Part shown: positions 33,807 to 44,175 of the stretch, one piece after another
How the letters are laid out: every line of letters starts with the position of its first letter
How positions within the stretch are numbered: position 1 is the stretch's first letter
DNA from: Peptococcaceae bacterium
GTDB lineage: Bacteria > Bacillota > DSM-12270 > Thermacetogeniales > Thermacetogeniaceae
Assembly: GCA_023249405.1 (NCBI GenBank)
Contig: JAHFCR010000003.1
Location: 46,008-110,007, forward strand
Length of the DNA: 64,000 nt
Reading direction: 5' to 3'
Notes under the pieces: generated by a model
Told to the model about the DNA's origin: nothing
Database searches by the model: none
What the model saw: only the letters and a program-made list of their open reading frames with translations
Translations under genes and position numbers: made by a program

Positions 33807-36026
33807 CTAGTTGAGAATCTTGTTGAGGGCAACGGCGCCTTCAAGGCGGGTCAAGCCTACAGACGGGTCGAACTCCTTGCCGTTCGGGTCGATAATGCCG
33901 AGCCCCGCCGCCAGAGACAGGTAACCCTGGTCTTCCGCCGCCACCTTGCCGGCGCCACCCGGCGGCACCGGAAGCGGCGACCAGATCCCCTTAAATCCGG
34001 CCACCTCATCCCAGCCCAGGGCGCGCACCACCATCCGGGCCATGGTAACTTGATCGAGATCTCCCTCCGACAGGTACTGCTCGCCTGCCTTCAAAATACC
34101 CAGTGAGAACGCCTGCTGATAGTCCTTCTTAAACTCCTGATCCGGATCGACAGCCGGCGTAGGCTGCCAGCCAGAGGCGCGCACCAGCCAGATCAACCAG
34201 TCGCGCCGCGACAGGGTGTCCGTGGGATGGAAGGAAGAATCATAGACAGGAATGATCTTGGTATTGGTCAGGGCATTGACGGCCTCGGCCCCGGAGACAC
34301 CCGCCAGATCGGTGAACGCCTGTTGCTCCGGATTAATTTTGGGCTGGAAGGTACCGTCCAGGTCCAGTCCGGTGAAGGCGTCGATATAGTAGGGCGCTTT
34401 CGGCATGAGGGCGTAGACCAGTCGCACCGGCGGCATCTGGCCGGATGACTGGCCCGGGGCGGCAAACTCCCGCCGGTAGCTCAGAGCCAGCGCTCCGTCG
34501 GCGAGAAAGGCATTCTCTGCCCGTTCCTGGCCGATCACGCCTTGGGCCTCCGGAAACTTCACCTGCCACCAGTTCAGCGTGTAGCTGGTGACCTTGCCCT
34601 GCACCGCGTCCACGGTCAGCGACGCCCCGTTCCCGCTGAAGGGAATGCCCTTGACCAGGCGGTCGGCTGCAAAGGAGAAACTGGTCGGCGACGGCGCCTG
34701 CTTGCTGTCCAGCGGCCGGATCGGCGCGTTGGGCACCAAGTTCAGTTTATCCATCTGAGCCTGGAGGTCACCGGCTGCTGCAGATAGAAAACCAGCAGCC
34801 AGATCACGGGTCTGGGTCTCATTCAGGCGGGGTGGCTGCGACCGATCCTGTTGGGATGTCGTCAGGCTATAGGAGACCAGCCGGTTCTGGCTGGCGTCGA
34901 CCTGCATAAACAGCGACCCCTGTTCATCAGGATCGTACCAATAGAAATTCCAGACCCTGCCACCTGTCAGATAGTCTTGCTGCAGGTTGGAACTCTGCAG
35001 CACAAACCCTGCCGGGATCTCCACCAGCGACCGGGCAGTCTTCAGAGCCTGGTCCTGGCTGATCAGCTTGCCCAATTCGGTGAGCGCCGTCTGTTCGGCC
35101 GGGGTCAGCGGAGTTGCCTGGGCTACTGAAGACATCCCGCCACCGCCGTTGATCATCTTGTAGGCCCGCTGGTCATTGTTATCCCCAGACTTGAGAATCT
35201 CCCCCGACCGGGCGTCGATCATCAGGCCGCCGTCCTTGGGCGCATATAGCAGCCTGGCCGCCTCCGGCATCTTGCCGTCGGTTATGGGGGCGAAATAGCC
35301 CAGTTGCACCTGAGCGTTGGTTCTCCACAGGGACTCGGCCTGACCGGTCTGCAGCAGGCTCTCGGCACCGGGAAAAACGATAGTGTCATCCCAATTGAAA
35401 TTGAAGCTGTTGATGGCCCCGGAGTGGGCATCCACCTGGATGCCCGCCGAGTTTTCCGTGAAGGGGATACCGTTCACCATCCGGTCAAAAGTGAATGAGT
35501 AGACGGCGGCTCCGTTGTTCCGCAATCCCAGATAGGGATCGGACGTGGCATCGGGATCGATGGACAGGCTTTCGATATACTTGGGCAGAACCTGGTTCAG
35601 GAACGTTGTGGCCTTGGCCTGGGCCTCGGAACGGTTCAGTTTGGGCAGTCCGCGCCCATTGCTGCTCGCAGGCTGCGGCTGCCACTGCTGCATGCCCCAC
35701 AGTTCGCCGGTGGCGGCATTGACCCGGGCCGAAACGTTACCGTCATTGGGGTCGTCACTATTCCAAGACAGGTCCCAGATAGATAGACCGGCAGTGTTAT
35801 TGTAGTTGGGCTGAAAATTCTTGTAACTGTCAGGAACTTGGATGAACTGTTTAGCCACCCCGATCGCCTGTTCGAGGGTGATCCCGGAGGCCTGCCCGCC
35901 CCCGGCAATTGCAGACGTACCCTGCATACCGCCAGCCAGGGCCGCGCCGCCGCCCATCAGGACACTGCCGCCCAGCCAGATTAAAACGGAACAGACCGCA
36001 GTCAAACGCCTTATCCAATATCGCAC
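33807..36026 (-). CDS. Exported YcdB/YcdC (PepSY-like) repeat protein with C-terminal S-layer homology region
   Basis: 739 residues. A signal peptide (RYWIRRLTAVCSVL ... GGGAALAGG) precedes two long homologous halves with YcdB/YcdC-type PepSY repeats (VNAATGELWGMQQW, VDAHSGAINSFNFNWDD, VDAVQGKVTSYTLNWW). From about residue 575 the chain becomes SLH-like (FTDLAGVSGAEAVNALTNTKIIP, FDPSVGLTRLEGAVALNKIL), which anchors proteins to secondary wall polymer. Function is unknown; PepSY domains are thought to inhibit peptidases. The GTG at 36026 has GGAGGG 6 nt upstream; a TTG six codons earlier is also in frame but lacks a site. Confidence 0.85.
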   Translation of the reverse strand: MRYWIRRLTAVCSVLIWLGGSVLMGGGAALAGGMQGTSAIAGGGQASGITLEQAIGVAKQFIQVPDSYKNFQPNYNNTAGLSIWDLSWNSDDPNDGNVSARVNAATGELWGMQQWQPQPASSNGRGLPKLNRSEAQAKATTFLNQVLPKYIESLSIDPDATSDPYLGLRNNGAAVYSFTFDRMVNGIPFTENSAGIQVDAHSGAINSFNFNWDDTIVFPGAESLLQTGQAESLWRTNAQVQLGYFAPITDGKMPEAARLLYAPKDGGLMIDARSGEILKSGDNNDQRAYKMINGGGGMSSVAQATPLTPAEQTALTELGKLISQDQALKTARSLVEIPAGFVLQSSNLQQDYLTGGRVWNFYWYDPDEQGSLFMQVDASQNRLVSYSLTTSQQDRSQPPRLNETQTRDLAAGFLSAAAGDLQAQMDKLNLVPNAPIRPLDSKQAPSPTSFSFAADRLVKGIPFSGNGASLTVDAVQGKVTSYTLNWWQVKFPEAQGVIGQERAENAFLADGALALSYRREFAAPGQSSGQMPPVRLVYALMPKAPYYIDAFTGLDLDGTFQPKINPEQQAFTDLAGVSGAEAVNALTNTKIIPVYDSSFHPTDTLSRRDWLIWLVRASGWQPTPAVDPDQEFKKDYQQAFSLGILKAGEQYLSEGDLDQVTMARMVVRALGWDEVAGFKGIWSPLPVPPGGAGKVAAEDQGYLSLAAGLGIIDPNGKEFDPSVGLTRLEGAVALNKILN

Positions 36027-36132
36027 TACAATCCCTCCAATCAATACATTTTCAATCTATATAATCTATACCCACTCAGTAGATGTCTTCTTACATAAAA
36101 GGCACCAGTAAAACATTGACTGTCTGAAAAAT

Positions 36133-36171
36133 AAGGGATTGCCGGAATAAATGCTTTCCAGGCAATCCCTT
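36133..36171 (-). terminator. Terminator of the PFOR gene
   Basis: On the minus strand an 11-bp stem (AAGGGATTGCC / GGCAATCCCTT) with a 17-nt loop is followed by ATTTTTC, 50 nt after the PFOR stop. Confidence 0.75.
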
Positions 36172-36220
36172 CGCGATCTGGCAACTATCCTGACGATCTT
36201 TTAAACAATGCTCCCTATTA

Positions 36221-39200
36221 TCAGGACGACAGCTTCCGGTAGGACTCATACCTTTCCACGGCATCCCGCCGGGTTTTCTCAAACAGCTCATCCGCCTTGT
36301 CCGGGTACAGCTTGGCCAGGGAGGAGTAGCGCACTTCACCCATCAGGTAATCCTTGAAGGCGTTGAAATCCGGTTCCCTGGAGTCGAGTTTGAAGGGATT
36401 TTCTCCATCCCTCTTGAGATCCGGGTTGTAACGGTAGAGCTGCCAGTAACCGGACTTGACGGCGCTGACGATCTCCGTCTGGCTCTTGGACATGCCACCC
36501 TTCAGGCCATGGTTGATGCAGGGGGAATAGGCGATGATCAGCGAGGGGCCCCTGTAGGCTTCCGCCTCGGTGATCGCCTTGACTGTCTGGCCCATGTCGG
36601 CTCCCAGACCGATCTGGGCCACGTAGACGTAGCCGTAGGTCATGGCCATGGCGCCCAGGTCCTTTTTCTTGGTGCGCTTGCCTGATGCCGCAAACTTGGC
36701 GATCGCCGCTGCCGGGGTCGCTTTGGACGCCTGGCCACCGGTGTTGGAGTATACTTCGGTGTCGAAGACCAGCACGTTCACATCCTCGTTGGATGCCAGC
36801 ACATGATCCAATCCGCCGTAGCCGATGTCATAGGCCCAGCCGTCTCCACCGAAGATCCAGACAGACTTCTTCACCAGATGATCCCGCTTGGCGTAGATCT
36901 GCTGCAGCACCGGATCGCTATTGCCCTCGAGCAGGGGCACGATCCCGGCAGCCGCTGCCTTTGATGCCGCAGCCTCGTCCATGCCGTCCAGCCATTCCTG
37001 CAGGGCCTGCTTCAACTCGGGAGTGATCTCCCTGGTCAGGGCCAGATCCACCAGTTCCTGCAGTTTCCTGCGCTGCTGCTGCACGCCTAGATAGATTCCG
37101 TAGCCAAACTCGGCGTTGTCTTCGAACAGTCCGCTCGCCCAGGCCGGACCCCTGCCCTCGGCATCGGCGCAGTATGGCATCGATGGTGCGCTGCCTCCCC
37201 AGATGGAGGAACAGCCGGTAGCATTGGCGATGATCATCCGGTCGCCGAAGAGCTGGGTCACCAGCTTGGCGTATGCAGTTTCCACACACCCACCGCAGGC
37301 CCCGGAGAACTCCAGCATCGGCTGGGCAAACTGGCTCCCCTTGACGCTGCTTCTGTTCCAGAGGTTGTCCTTGACTGATACGGTCATGGCGTAATCCCAG
37401 TTCTTAGCCTGAGGTACCTGCTCTTCGAAGGGCTTCATCACCAGGGCCTTCTCCTTGGCGCCGCAAGTTTCGGCACAACTGCCGCAGCCCATACAATCCA
37501 AGGGGCTCACCTGGATCCTGTATCGCAAACCGGCCAGGGGTTTGCCTACCGCCTCTTTGGTCTCAAACGCCGCGGGTGCTTGGGATGCCTCATGCTCATC
37601 GACCAGGAACGGCCTGATCGCCGCATGCGAGCAAACCATCGAGCACCGGTTGCATTGGATGCAGTTATCTCTGATCCATTCAGGGACAAAGCTGGCCACG
37701 CCACGCTTCTCATACCTGGAGGTGCCCACCGGGAAGGCGCCGTCCTCTATTCCCTTGAAGGTACTCACCGGCAGCTTGTCGCCCTCCAGCCGGTCCATCG
37801 CATCGAGAACGTTGGCGATGAACTCCGGCACTTCCTTCTTCGGCTCACATTCGTCTATCGCCCCGCCCCAGGCAGCCGGGACGTCGACCTTGACCAGGGC
37901 CTCGATCCCCTGGTCTACTGCAGCGTTGTTCATGCCGACCACGGCATCGCCCTTCTTGCCGTATGCTTTCCTGATCGCCTGCTTCAACTCGCGCACGGCA
38001 TCATCCAGGGGGATGACATTGGCAAGCTTGAAGAAGGCCGCCTGCATCACCATATTGGTGCGGTTGCCCAGCCCCAGGTTGCGGGCAATGTCCACCGCAT
38101 CGATGATGTAGAAGTCGATCCTGTTGGCCGCCAGATAGCGCTTCACCGATGCCGGCAACTTATCATCCAGTTCTTCAGGCTTCCAGGTGCAATTGAGGAG
38201 GAAGGCGCCACCCTGTTTCAAGCCGGAAAACATGTCCAGGGAGTAAATATAGGACTGGTTGCTGCAAGAGACCATGTCAGCCGAGGTGATCAGGTACGGG
38301 GATCTGATTCTCTGCTTACCAAAGCGCAGATGCGAGACGGTAAAACCGCCCGACTTCTTGGAGTCGTAGGCAAAATAGGCCTGGGCGTAGAGATCGGTGG
38401 TATCGCCGATAATGCCCACTGCCTGTTTATTGGCGCCGACGGTGCCGTCGGAACCGAGCCCGTAGAACTTGCACTGGATCGTCCCCTTGGCGGTAGCATC
38501 GACAATCTCTTTGCGGGGAAGGGAGAGATTGGTCACATCGTCGACGATACCCAGGGTGAAGCGTGGCTTGGGCTCTGCCGCCTTCAGGTTGTCATAGACG
38601 GCGATGATGTCTGCCGGGATCAATTCCTTGGAGCCGAGGCCATAGCGCCCCCCGATGATCAGCGGCCTGATCTCCCGATCATAGAAAAGACTCTTCACGT
38701 CTTCCAGCAGGGGCTCGCCCAGGGCGCCGGGCTCCTTGGTCCGGTCGAGGACGGCAATCCGCTTGACGCTCTTGGGCAGTACGTCCAAGAAGTACTCGGC
38801 GGAGAAGGGGCGGTAGAGGTGCACCTTGATCAATCCTATTTTCTCGCCACTGGCATTCAGGTAATCGATGGCTTCCTCGATGGTGTCGCAGGAGGAGCCC
38901 ATAGCCACGATGATATTCTCGGCATCTTCGGCGCCGTAGTAATTGAAGGGGCGGTATTCCCTGCCAGTAAGCTTGCTGATCTCCACCATATAGCGGGCCA
39001 CAATCTCCGGAACCGCTGCATGGTAGGGGTTGCTGGCCTCCCTGGCCTGAAAGTAAATATCCGGATTTTGAGCCGTGCCCCTGACCTCCGGGTGCTCGGG
39101 ATTCATCCCTCTGGCACGGAAGGCCTGCACTGCCTGCCAGTCGATCAGCCTGGCGAACTCCTGATAGTCGATGACTTCGATCTTTTGCTGTTCGTGGGAT

Positions 39201-39727
39201 GTTCTGAAGCCGTCATAAAAGTGCATGAAGGGAACCCTGGACTTGATGGCTGCCAGGTGGGCCACGCCGCCCAGGTCCATCACCTCCTGCACGCTGCTGG
39301 TGGCCAGCATGGCCACGCCGGTCATACGGCAACTCATGACGTCGGAATGATCGCCAAAGATGCTCAGGGCATGCGTGGAAAGAGCTCTGGCGGTGACATG
39401 AAATACGGCAGGCAACAACTCGCCAGCAATCTTGTAAAGGTTTGGAATCATTAGCATCAAGCCCTGCGAGGCCGTATAAGTTGTGCCCAGAGCACCAGAT
39501 GCCAGAGTACCATGCAGAGCTGCCGAAGCTCCGGCCTCGGATTGCATCTCCGCTACTTTTACCGGCTGTCCGAACAGGTTTTTCAGCCCTTGCGCAGCCC
39601 ACTCATCAACATGCTCAGCCATTGGCGACGACGGAGTGATCGGATAGATACAGGCGCAGTCTGTAAAAGCATAGGAAACATAGGCTGCAGCGTAGGTTCC
39701 GTCCATTGTCTTCATACTTTTTGACAT
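36221..39727 (-). CDS. nifJ: Pyruvate:ferredoxin (flavodoxin) oxidoreductase, single chain
   Basis: 1168 residues, the usual length of homodimeric PFOR. It converts pyruvate, CoA and oxidised ferredoxin to acetyl-CoA, CO2 and reduced ferredoxin. Visible: domain I with ITPSSPMAEHVDEWAA; an internal ferredoxin module with two 4Fe-4S motifs CIQCNRCSMVC (about 690) and CMGCGSCAETC (about 743); GACGGCVETAYAK for the third cluster; and the TPP-binding GGDGWAYDIGYGG plus DTEVYSNTGGQ-SKATP. RBS GGAGG lies before the ATG. It stands alone with its own terminator and a long upstream gap. In an anaerobe it supplies the ferredoxin used by hydrogenase. Confidence 0.97.
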   Translation of the reverse strand: MSKSMKTMDGTYAAAYVSYAFTDCACIYPITPSSPMAEHVDEWAAQGLKNLFGQPVKVAEMQSEAGASAALHGTLASGALGTTYTASQGLMLMIPNLYKIAGELLPAVFHVTARALSTHALSIFGDHSDVMSCRMTGVAMLATSSVQEVMDLGGVAHLAAIKSRVPFMHFYDGFRTSHEQQKIEVIDYQEFARLIDWQAVQAFRARGMNPEHPEVRGTAQNPDIYFQAREASNPYHAAVPEIVARYMVEISKLTGREYRPFNYYGAEDAENIIVAMGSSCDTIEEAIDYLNASGEKIGLIKVHLYRPFSAEYFLDVLPKSVKRIAVLDRTKEPGALGEPLLEDVKSLFYDREIRPLIIGGRYGLGSKELIPADIIAVYDNLKAAEPKPRFTLGIVDDVTNLSLPRKEIVDATAKGTIQCKFYGLGSDGTVGANKQAVGIIGDTTDLYAQAYFAYDSKKSGGFTVSHLRFGKQRIRSPYLITSADMVSCSNQSYIYSLDMFSGLKQGGAFLLNCTWKPEELDDKLPASVKRYLAANRIDFYIIDAVDIARNLGLGNRTNMVMQAAFFKLANVIPLDDAVRELKQAIRKAYGKKGDAVVGMNNAAVDQGIEALVKVDVPAAWGGAIDECEPKKEVPEFIANVLDAMDRLEGDKLPVSTFKGIEDGAFPVGTSRYEKRGVASFVPEWIRDNCIQCNRCSMVCSHAAIRPFLVDEHEASQAPAAFETKEAVGKPLAGLRYRIQVSPLDCMGCGSCAETCGAKEKALVMKPFEEQVPQAKNWDYAMTVSVKDNLWNRSSVKGSQFAQPMLEFSGACGGCVETAYAKLVTQLFGDRMIIANATGCSSIWGGSAPSMPYCADAEGRGPAWASGLFEDNAEFGYGIYLGVQQQRRKLQELVDLALTREITPELKQALQEWLDGMDEAAASKAAAAGIVPLLEGNSDPVLQQIYAKRDHLVKKSVWIFGGDGWAYDIGYGGLDHVLASNEDVNVLVFDTEVYSNTGGQASKATPAAAIAKFAASGKRTKKKDLGAMAMTYGYVYVAQIGLGADMGQTVKAITEAEAYRGPSLIIAYSPCINHGLKGGMSKSQTEIVSAVKSGYWQLYRYNPDLKRDGENPFKLDSREPDFNAFKDYLMGEVRYSSLAKLYPDKADELFEKTRRDAVERYESYRKLSS

Positions 39728-40413
39728 AGCAGCTACCTCCAGTAGTGTTTATAAAATGTATTTTAAAGTGAATCCACAAAAAACTTTTTATGGGGAATAA
39801 ACAAACGAAAACTGCCAGCAGTCAAACCTTTGGCATCTCACGCATGCCTAATTTACGCCTATTGTTATTATTGCAAGTTACATGCCAACAAAAAACGAGG
39901 TGTTTTCTTCTTTTTTACAGCCGCTGCGTAGCACTCCATACCGCATTTTGCCTCCAGCCCCGTCATCAGATTATGGCGGATCAACATGGCTAATAGCACT
40001 GAAGGACAGCAGCAATCAATGGCCTCAGCATCCGTCAGGACTAGCCTTTATTGCTTTCGCAATTTCAGTATCGCATCTACTGTCTGATGTGCTCTATGAC
40101 AGGAGGGTACTTCTTGGACAGAACTTTAAGAATAGAAAATAGCTTGCCCCATCACGAGGCCTGGCCTATATTTTCTTGATTCTATCCATATACTGCTAGC
40201 ACAAAGCCTGCCTTTCTCCAGGGCATCTAAAACTTGTCTCATGATCTTTCATACAAAGCAGGGACGCTATCAGACCAACATTAATAAACATGGTAAAGAT
40301 TTACCAGCCACTGGCCTGATTAACGTATCAATCTTAGCATGATTAAATCTGAACATCAACCTTTAGGCTTTTTCAATAAAAACCATTTTTCCAGTATAGG
40401 ACCAATTAAATTA
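39728..40413. other. 686-bp gap upstream of PFOR
   Basis: AT-richer than its surroundings, especially near PFOR, where the promoter must lie. An 86-codon open frame on the plus strand (39882-40142) ends in a hydrophobic stretch (GLAFIAFAISVSHLL) but has no ribosome binding site and no recognised family, so I do not call it. No clear terminator for the upstream nucleotidyltransferase gene is visible. Confidence 0.4.
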
Positions 40414-42927
40414 TTAGTGGTCGGGAGCAGCCCGTACAACAGTTGCCGGATTTTCATTATCATCACGCTGATTGTTACAGATCTCCCTGATCTTCTGCGC
40501 GTACATGTCGGTCAGCGACTCGGCAGTCTCATAATTGAGGGATTCCGCAAACACCCGGCAAACCGGCTCATCGGCATCAGGCAGCACCAGCGCCCAGCCC
40601 TCCGGGTGGCGCAGCTTGATCCCTTCGGGGATCTCTACCTGAGACTCTCCTGCTTCCTCCGCCAGTCTTCTCAGGACCTTGCCCTTATCATCCCAGGCCA
40701 CTTCCACCTCCCGGTTAGCGGTGGCAAAGCTTGGCAGCGACTCGATCAACCGGGATAGCGGCCGGCCTTCCCGGGCCAGGTATTCGATGATCATTCCCAG
40801 GGCCGCCAGGGCATCCCCATAAAAAAAGAATTGCGGGAAGTGTAACTGCGAGCCGGCCACCTCATCATCCCAGGCCGTCTGCATCTGAGCCCAGGGGGCT
40901 GTCCTGGTGCGCTTCACCTGGCATCCCCGCCGCCGGGCATGCTCCACCACTGCCTCCGGCATGGTCACCGGCAAGGCCAATGTGGCCGATTCGTTGCCGT
41001 TCAAGTTGATCAGGGCGAGCAACGCCATCAGGCGCGACTCCTGCACCACACGTCCCCGCTCATCGATCAGCACCAGTTCCTCTCCTTCCGGATCTAGCAC
41101 CGCTCCCAGATCGGCGCCCCGTCCCCGCACCATGCTCCCAAACTGTTCTGCAGCGGTAACTGCCTCGCTGGATGTTCGCACCTGATTACGGACTGCCGGA
41201 AGGGTAACCGCCTCGCAGCCCAAAGCCTCAAATAGTGGAGATAACAGGCAGCCCAGGCGCTCCGGGTCATAATCGACGGCGATCCGGAGACGAGTCTTGC
41301 GGATAAGGTTGCGATCCAAAAACCCGAGCAGGTAATTCAGATACAGGCGATTGGCTTCAGGGTAATACTCAGCGGCAACAATCTGTCCGGAGGGAGTATA
41401 CCGGTACTCCTCCCGGTCGAGCATACCCTCTATCTGACGCTGTTCGCTGCGTGAAAAATCGATCCCCCTGTTGTTGAAAAAACGCAGCGCGATTTTTTCA
41501 AGACCCCTATGATAAACATGAATTCCGCCATTCAACCGCAGCGCTCTGATTCCCTGGCGGTGAGCCGGCAGTGTCAGCATCCCGAAATCTACCACCTGCA
41601 CTCCGGTTGCCAGAAGGCCCGATTGGACGGCCTGCCTGATCATCTGAGAAGCCGGATAGCCATCGGCGCCGATGGACAAACTTCCGCCCTGCACCGTGCC
41701 CGCCGCCGCTCCCAGCCTGGTTGCAATCTCCGGGTCGATCTCGGTGACCAGGTCTCCGATGATCCCTCTGGAGCCAAAAAAATGCGGCCGGGCCGATTGG
41801 CCCCAGATCAGGGACGTGCTGAGTATGGCCCTCTTCTCCACCCATTTTTCGGGCCAGATCTTAACCCCCGGCCTGAGCACGCACCGTTCCCCCACCACTG
41901 ACCGATCTCCGATCACCGACCCCTCAAAACAGGATGCGCCAGCCTTGATCCGGGCGCGCCACCCGACAACGGCGCCCCGCAGGACCGTATTCTCGCCGAT
42001 CAGGGTGCCGTCCCAGACCACGCTCCGCTTAACAGAGGCTCCCCGGCCCACCATGACATTCCGGCCTAGCACTACTTCGGGGCCGATTTTCGCCTGTGGC
42101 CCGATCACAGATCCCGCGCCGATAACTACGGGGGGTACGACCTGGGCGGTCCTGTCCATGGCCACCCCGTCCCCCAGCCAGATCCCGGGCTGACTTTCAG
42201 TGCCCTCTAAGGCCACCTCAACCTTGCCCTCCAGGATGTCAAAGTGAGCCTGAACATACTGCTCGATGGTGCCGACGTCGCACCAGTAACCCTTGGTCAC
42301 ATAAGCATAAACCGGCTTGTTGGCGGCCAGCAGCCGGGGAAAGAGGTCCTTGGAGAAGTCCACCATCCGGCCCGTTTCGATCTGGTCGAGGATCTCCGGC
42401 TCCAGGATGTAGATCCCGGTGTTCACCTGGTCGCTGAACACCTCGCCCCACCCGGGCTTTTCCAAAAACCTTCTGATCCGCCCCTCCTGATCGGTGATCA
42501 CCACCCCATATTCCAGCGGGCAGGAGACCTCGGTCAGCACCAGGGTGGCCAGGGCGCCCTTCTCCCTGTGAAAGGCTACCGCCTCCTGCAGGCTGCAGTC
42601 GGTAACAGCGTCGCCGCTGATCACGATAAAGGTCTCGTCCAGAAAAGAGGCCGCGTTCTTGACGCTGCCCGCCGTGCCTAGGGGAGTATCTTCGACGTAA
42701 TAATGGAGATCGACGCCAAAATCCTTTCCGTCGCCAAAGTAACTCTGGATCTCTTCAGGCAGGTATTGCAAAGTGACTCCTATATCCCGGATACCCTGAT
42801 CGCGTAGAAGATTGACAATGTGCTCCATACAGGGGCGGTTCACGATCGGCACCATCGGCTTGGGGCGGGCGCAGGTCAGCGGGCGTAGGCGTGAGCCCTC
42901 GCCGCCGGCCATGATGATCGCTTTCAT
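40414..42927 (-). CDS. Nucleotidyltransferase fused to a degenerate phosphomannomutase domain
   Basis: 837 residues. Residues 1-235 are a sugar-1-phosphate nucleotidyltransferase ([50 protein letters not shown]). Residues 245-370 are a left-handed beta-helix with hexapeptide repeats. From about 375 it follows the phosphohexomutase fold (GIIGDLV ... [24 protein letters not shown]), but the phosphoserine motif TGSHNP is replaced by [10 protein letters not shown] and the metal loop DGDADR by [10 protein letters not shown], so mutase activity is unlikely. The domain may be regulatory. It could make GDP-mannose or another NDP-sugar. The ATG overlaps the stop of a frameshifted upstream ORF. Confidence 0.87.
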   Translation of the reverse strand: MKAIIMAGGEGSRLRPLTCARPKPMVPIVNRPCMEHIVNLLRDQGIRDIGVTLQYLPEEIQSYFGDGKDFGVDLHYYVEDTPLGTAGSVKNAASFLDETFIVISGDAVTDCSLQEAVAFHREKGALATLVLTEVSCPLEYGVVITDQEGRIRRFLEKPGWGEVFSDQVNTGIYILEPEILDQIETGRMVDFSKDLFPRLLAANKPVYAYVTKGYWCDVGTIEQYVQAHFDILEGKVEVALEGTESQPGIWLGDGVAMDRTAQVVPPVVIGAGSVIGPQAKIGPEVVLGRNVMVGRGASVKRSVVWDGTLIGENTVLRGAVVGWRARIKAGASCFEGSVIGDRSVVGERCVLRPGVKIWPEKWVEKRAILSTSLIWGQSARPHFFGSRGIIGDLVTEIDPEIATRLGAAAGTVQGGSLSIGADGYPASQMIRQAVQSGLLATGVQVVDFGMLTLPAHRQGIRALRLNGGIHVYHRGLEKIALRFFNNRGIDFSRSEQRQIEGMLDREEYRYTPSGQIVAAEYYPEANRLYLNYLLGFLDRNLIRKTRLRIAVDYDPERLGCLLSPLFEALGCEAVTLPAVRNQVRTSSEAVTAAEQFGSMVRGRGADLGAVLDPEGEELVLIDERGRVVQESRLMALLALINLNGNESATLALPVTMPEAVVEHARRRGCQVKRTRTAPWAQMQTAWDDEVAGSQLHFPQFFFYGDALAALGMIIEYLAREGRPLSRLIESLPSFATANREVEVAWDDKGKVLRRLAEEAGESQVEIPEGIKLRHPEGWALVLPDADEPVCRVFAESLNYETAESLTDMYAQKIREICNNQRDDNENPATVVRAAPDH

Positions 42928-43139
42928 AGTCGTCCAACTCCACGATAAATTAAAAAACCCGATCTCGTCAGGTTCTTTAATAATAGGTTTTCATTTATGA
43001 TTTTTTTATATGCATCTAAGCGCCGTATGGAGTCCGCAAGCACATCCCAATCCTGCTCATCGGCATATTCGAGGATGGCGCCCGTAGCCTCAGGAACAAA
43101 ATCGATACCACCCATGTCGAGGTCGCTCCAGTTCCGCAT
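42924..43139 (-). pseudogene. C-terminal piece of the broken SWIM zinc-finger gene
   Basis: Third reading-frame segment of the SWIM protein, carrying VPEATGAILEYADEQDWD and ending at a TGA that overlaps the next gene's ATG. It joins the middle piece (43016-43438) only after a frame change near 43125-43145. It may still be translated at low level and coupled to the downstream gene. Confidence 0.55.
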
Positions 43140-43438
43140 CCCAAAAGAGTGGTCAGCCAGTCCAGCCTCGTCTCTTGGTCAATGATGCCCGCTTCCAGAC
43201 ACTTCTTCAAACCTTCTGCACAATCTTGAGCAATGCAGGCGATCTCCCCCTCTTCGTCCATTTCCTGCAGTTCATCGGGGTAGCTCTCCGTCATTCCGTC
43301 CAGCAGGGCGGCATAGACCATCCCCGCCCCTCGCCAGTCTTCATTTTCAGTCAGGCGCTCTGCCGTCTGCAGAATCTCGCGCAGGTCTGTTTCGACATCA
43401 TATGGGGTCACGCCGGCGCAATGCTCTATCCACCTCAC
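43016..43438 (-). pseudogene. Middle piece of the broken SWIM zinc-finger gene
   Basis: 140-residue frame rich in acidic helix (VTPYDVETDLREILQTAERL), which continues the SWIM protein in another frame. The in-frame overlap with 43398-44090 indicates a one-base shift around 43398-43420. Its own end (LRLRAPSSNMPMSR) looks like out-of-frame sequence after a second shift. Confidence 0.6.
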
Positions 43439-44090
43439 GCTCCAAGGCAGCCTTATCCGGCGACTCTCCCTTGGACGTGCCTACCGCCAGCCCGATCGCG
43501 GAAGCCAGGGAAGGCTCTCTCAGCACCAGATCGGCGATCAGAGCAATAAGCTCTTCTTTGGTAAGCCGGGCAAGGGTAGTGTTCAGCGATTGGATATTCT
43601 CGAAGGAATCTGGTTCATGCACGTACTGCAGCAACAGTGCGACGATATGCTTGCAGAATCCACCTCGTGGACAGGAGCAGGATGCATCCTCTATGCCGCC
43701 ATCCTTCAGGACAACCCTGATTTTATACGGTTGCTCACGCGACCCGTAGCACTCCCCGCGCAGTTTTTTTCCTTTACGAACGGGGTTGCGAATATTGCCG
43801 GACTCGTAATAATCACTCCCATGCATGAAGCTTGACCCGTCGACCAACCTGCCGACATGCTCCTCAGCCAAAGAAAACTTGTCGTCTTTCATTAGCAGCC
43901 CTATCCAACCCTCTTCACTGGAATATTTTCTTTCTGACTCAAGCGTTTCAAGCTGGGCAACCCGCCTGATTCTTACAGATTTCGATTTGGCACGGTCGCT
44001 TGCCAGGAATAAATATTCGACAACTACGATCTTTTCCCTGTCTTGTACATGGATAATTTCAATCTTGCCGTCAACTACTTCGGGCCACAT
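43398..44090 (-). CDS. SWIM zinc-finger protein (N-terminal part, frameshifted)
   Basis: 230 residues. The SWIM motif (CxC-xn-CxH) is clear as SCSCPRGGFCKHIVALLL near 135-152, preceded by RGECYGSREQPYKIRV. SWIM domains bind DNA or protein and occur in helicases, transposases and stand-alone proteins. The N-terminal 90 residues (MWPEVVDGKIEIIHV ...) are charged and I do not recognise them; translation could instead begin at MHGSDYYESG (about residue 89). The protein ends abruptly at RRRDPI, and the expected continuation lies in two other frames (43438-42924), so the gene is probably inactivated or contains sequencing errors. Confidence 0.7.
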   Translation of the reverse strand: MWPEVVDGKIEIIHVQDREKIVVVEYLFLASDRAKSKSVRIRRVAQLETLESERKYSSEEGWIGLLMKDDKFSLAEEHVGRLVDGSSFMHGSDYYESGNIRNPVRKGKKLRGECYGSREQPYKIRVVLKDGGIEDASCSCPRGGFCKHIVALLLQYVHEPDSFENIQSLNTTLARLTKEELIALIADLVLREPSLASAIGLAVGTSKGESPDKAALEREVDRALRRRDPI

Positions 44091-44108
44091 TCATGGTTGG
44101 CCATAGCC

Positions 44109-44137
44109 TTGTATTTTGTTTTACAAAAAGTTATAAT
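44109..44137 (+). promoter_or_regulatory. Promoter of the toxin-antitoxin operon
   Basis: TTGTAT and TATAAT separated by 17 bp, 39 bp before the antitoxin start. Confidence 0.7.
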
Positions 44138-44146
44138 ACTACTAAT

Positions 44147-44162
44147 GGAATGTAGGAATGTA
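44147..44162 (+). repeat. Direct repeat in the antitoxin leader
   Basis: GGAATGTA occurs twice in tandem just after the promoter and before the AGGAGGTG site. AbrB/MazE-type antitoxins usually bind their own promoter, so this is a candidate operator. Confidence 0.5.
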
Positions 44163-44175
44163 GGAGGTGAGTTTT

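Noticed and set aside
37580..39454. Long open frame (624 codons) antisense to PFOR
   Set aside because: Same cause: complementary shadow of a highly biased gene; the PFOR frame is fully supported by cofactor motifs.
39882..40142. 86-codon frame with a hydrophobic end in the PFOR upstream gap
   Set aside because: No ribosome binding site or family match and poor codon pattern; mentioned only in the gap entry.
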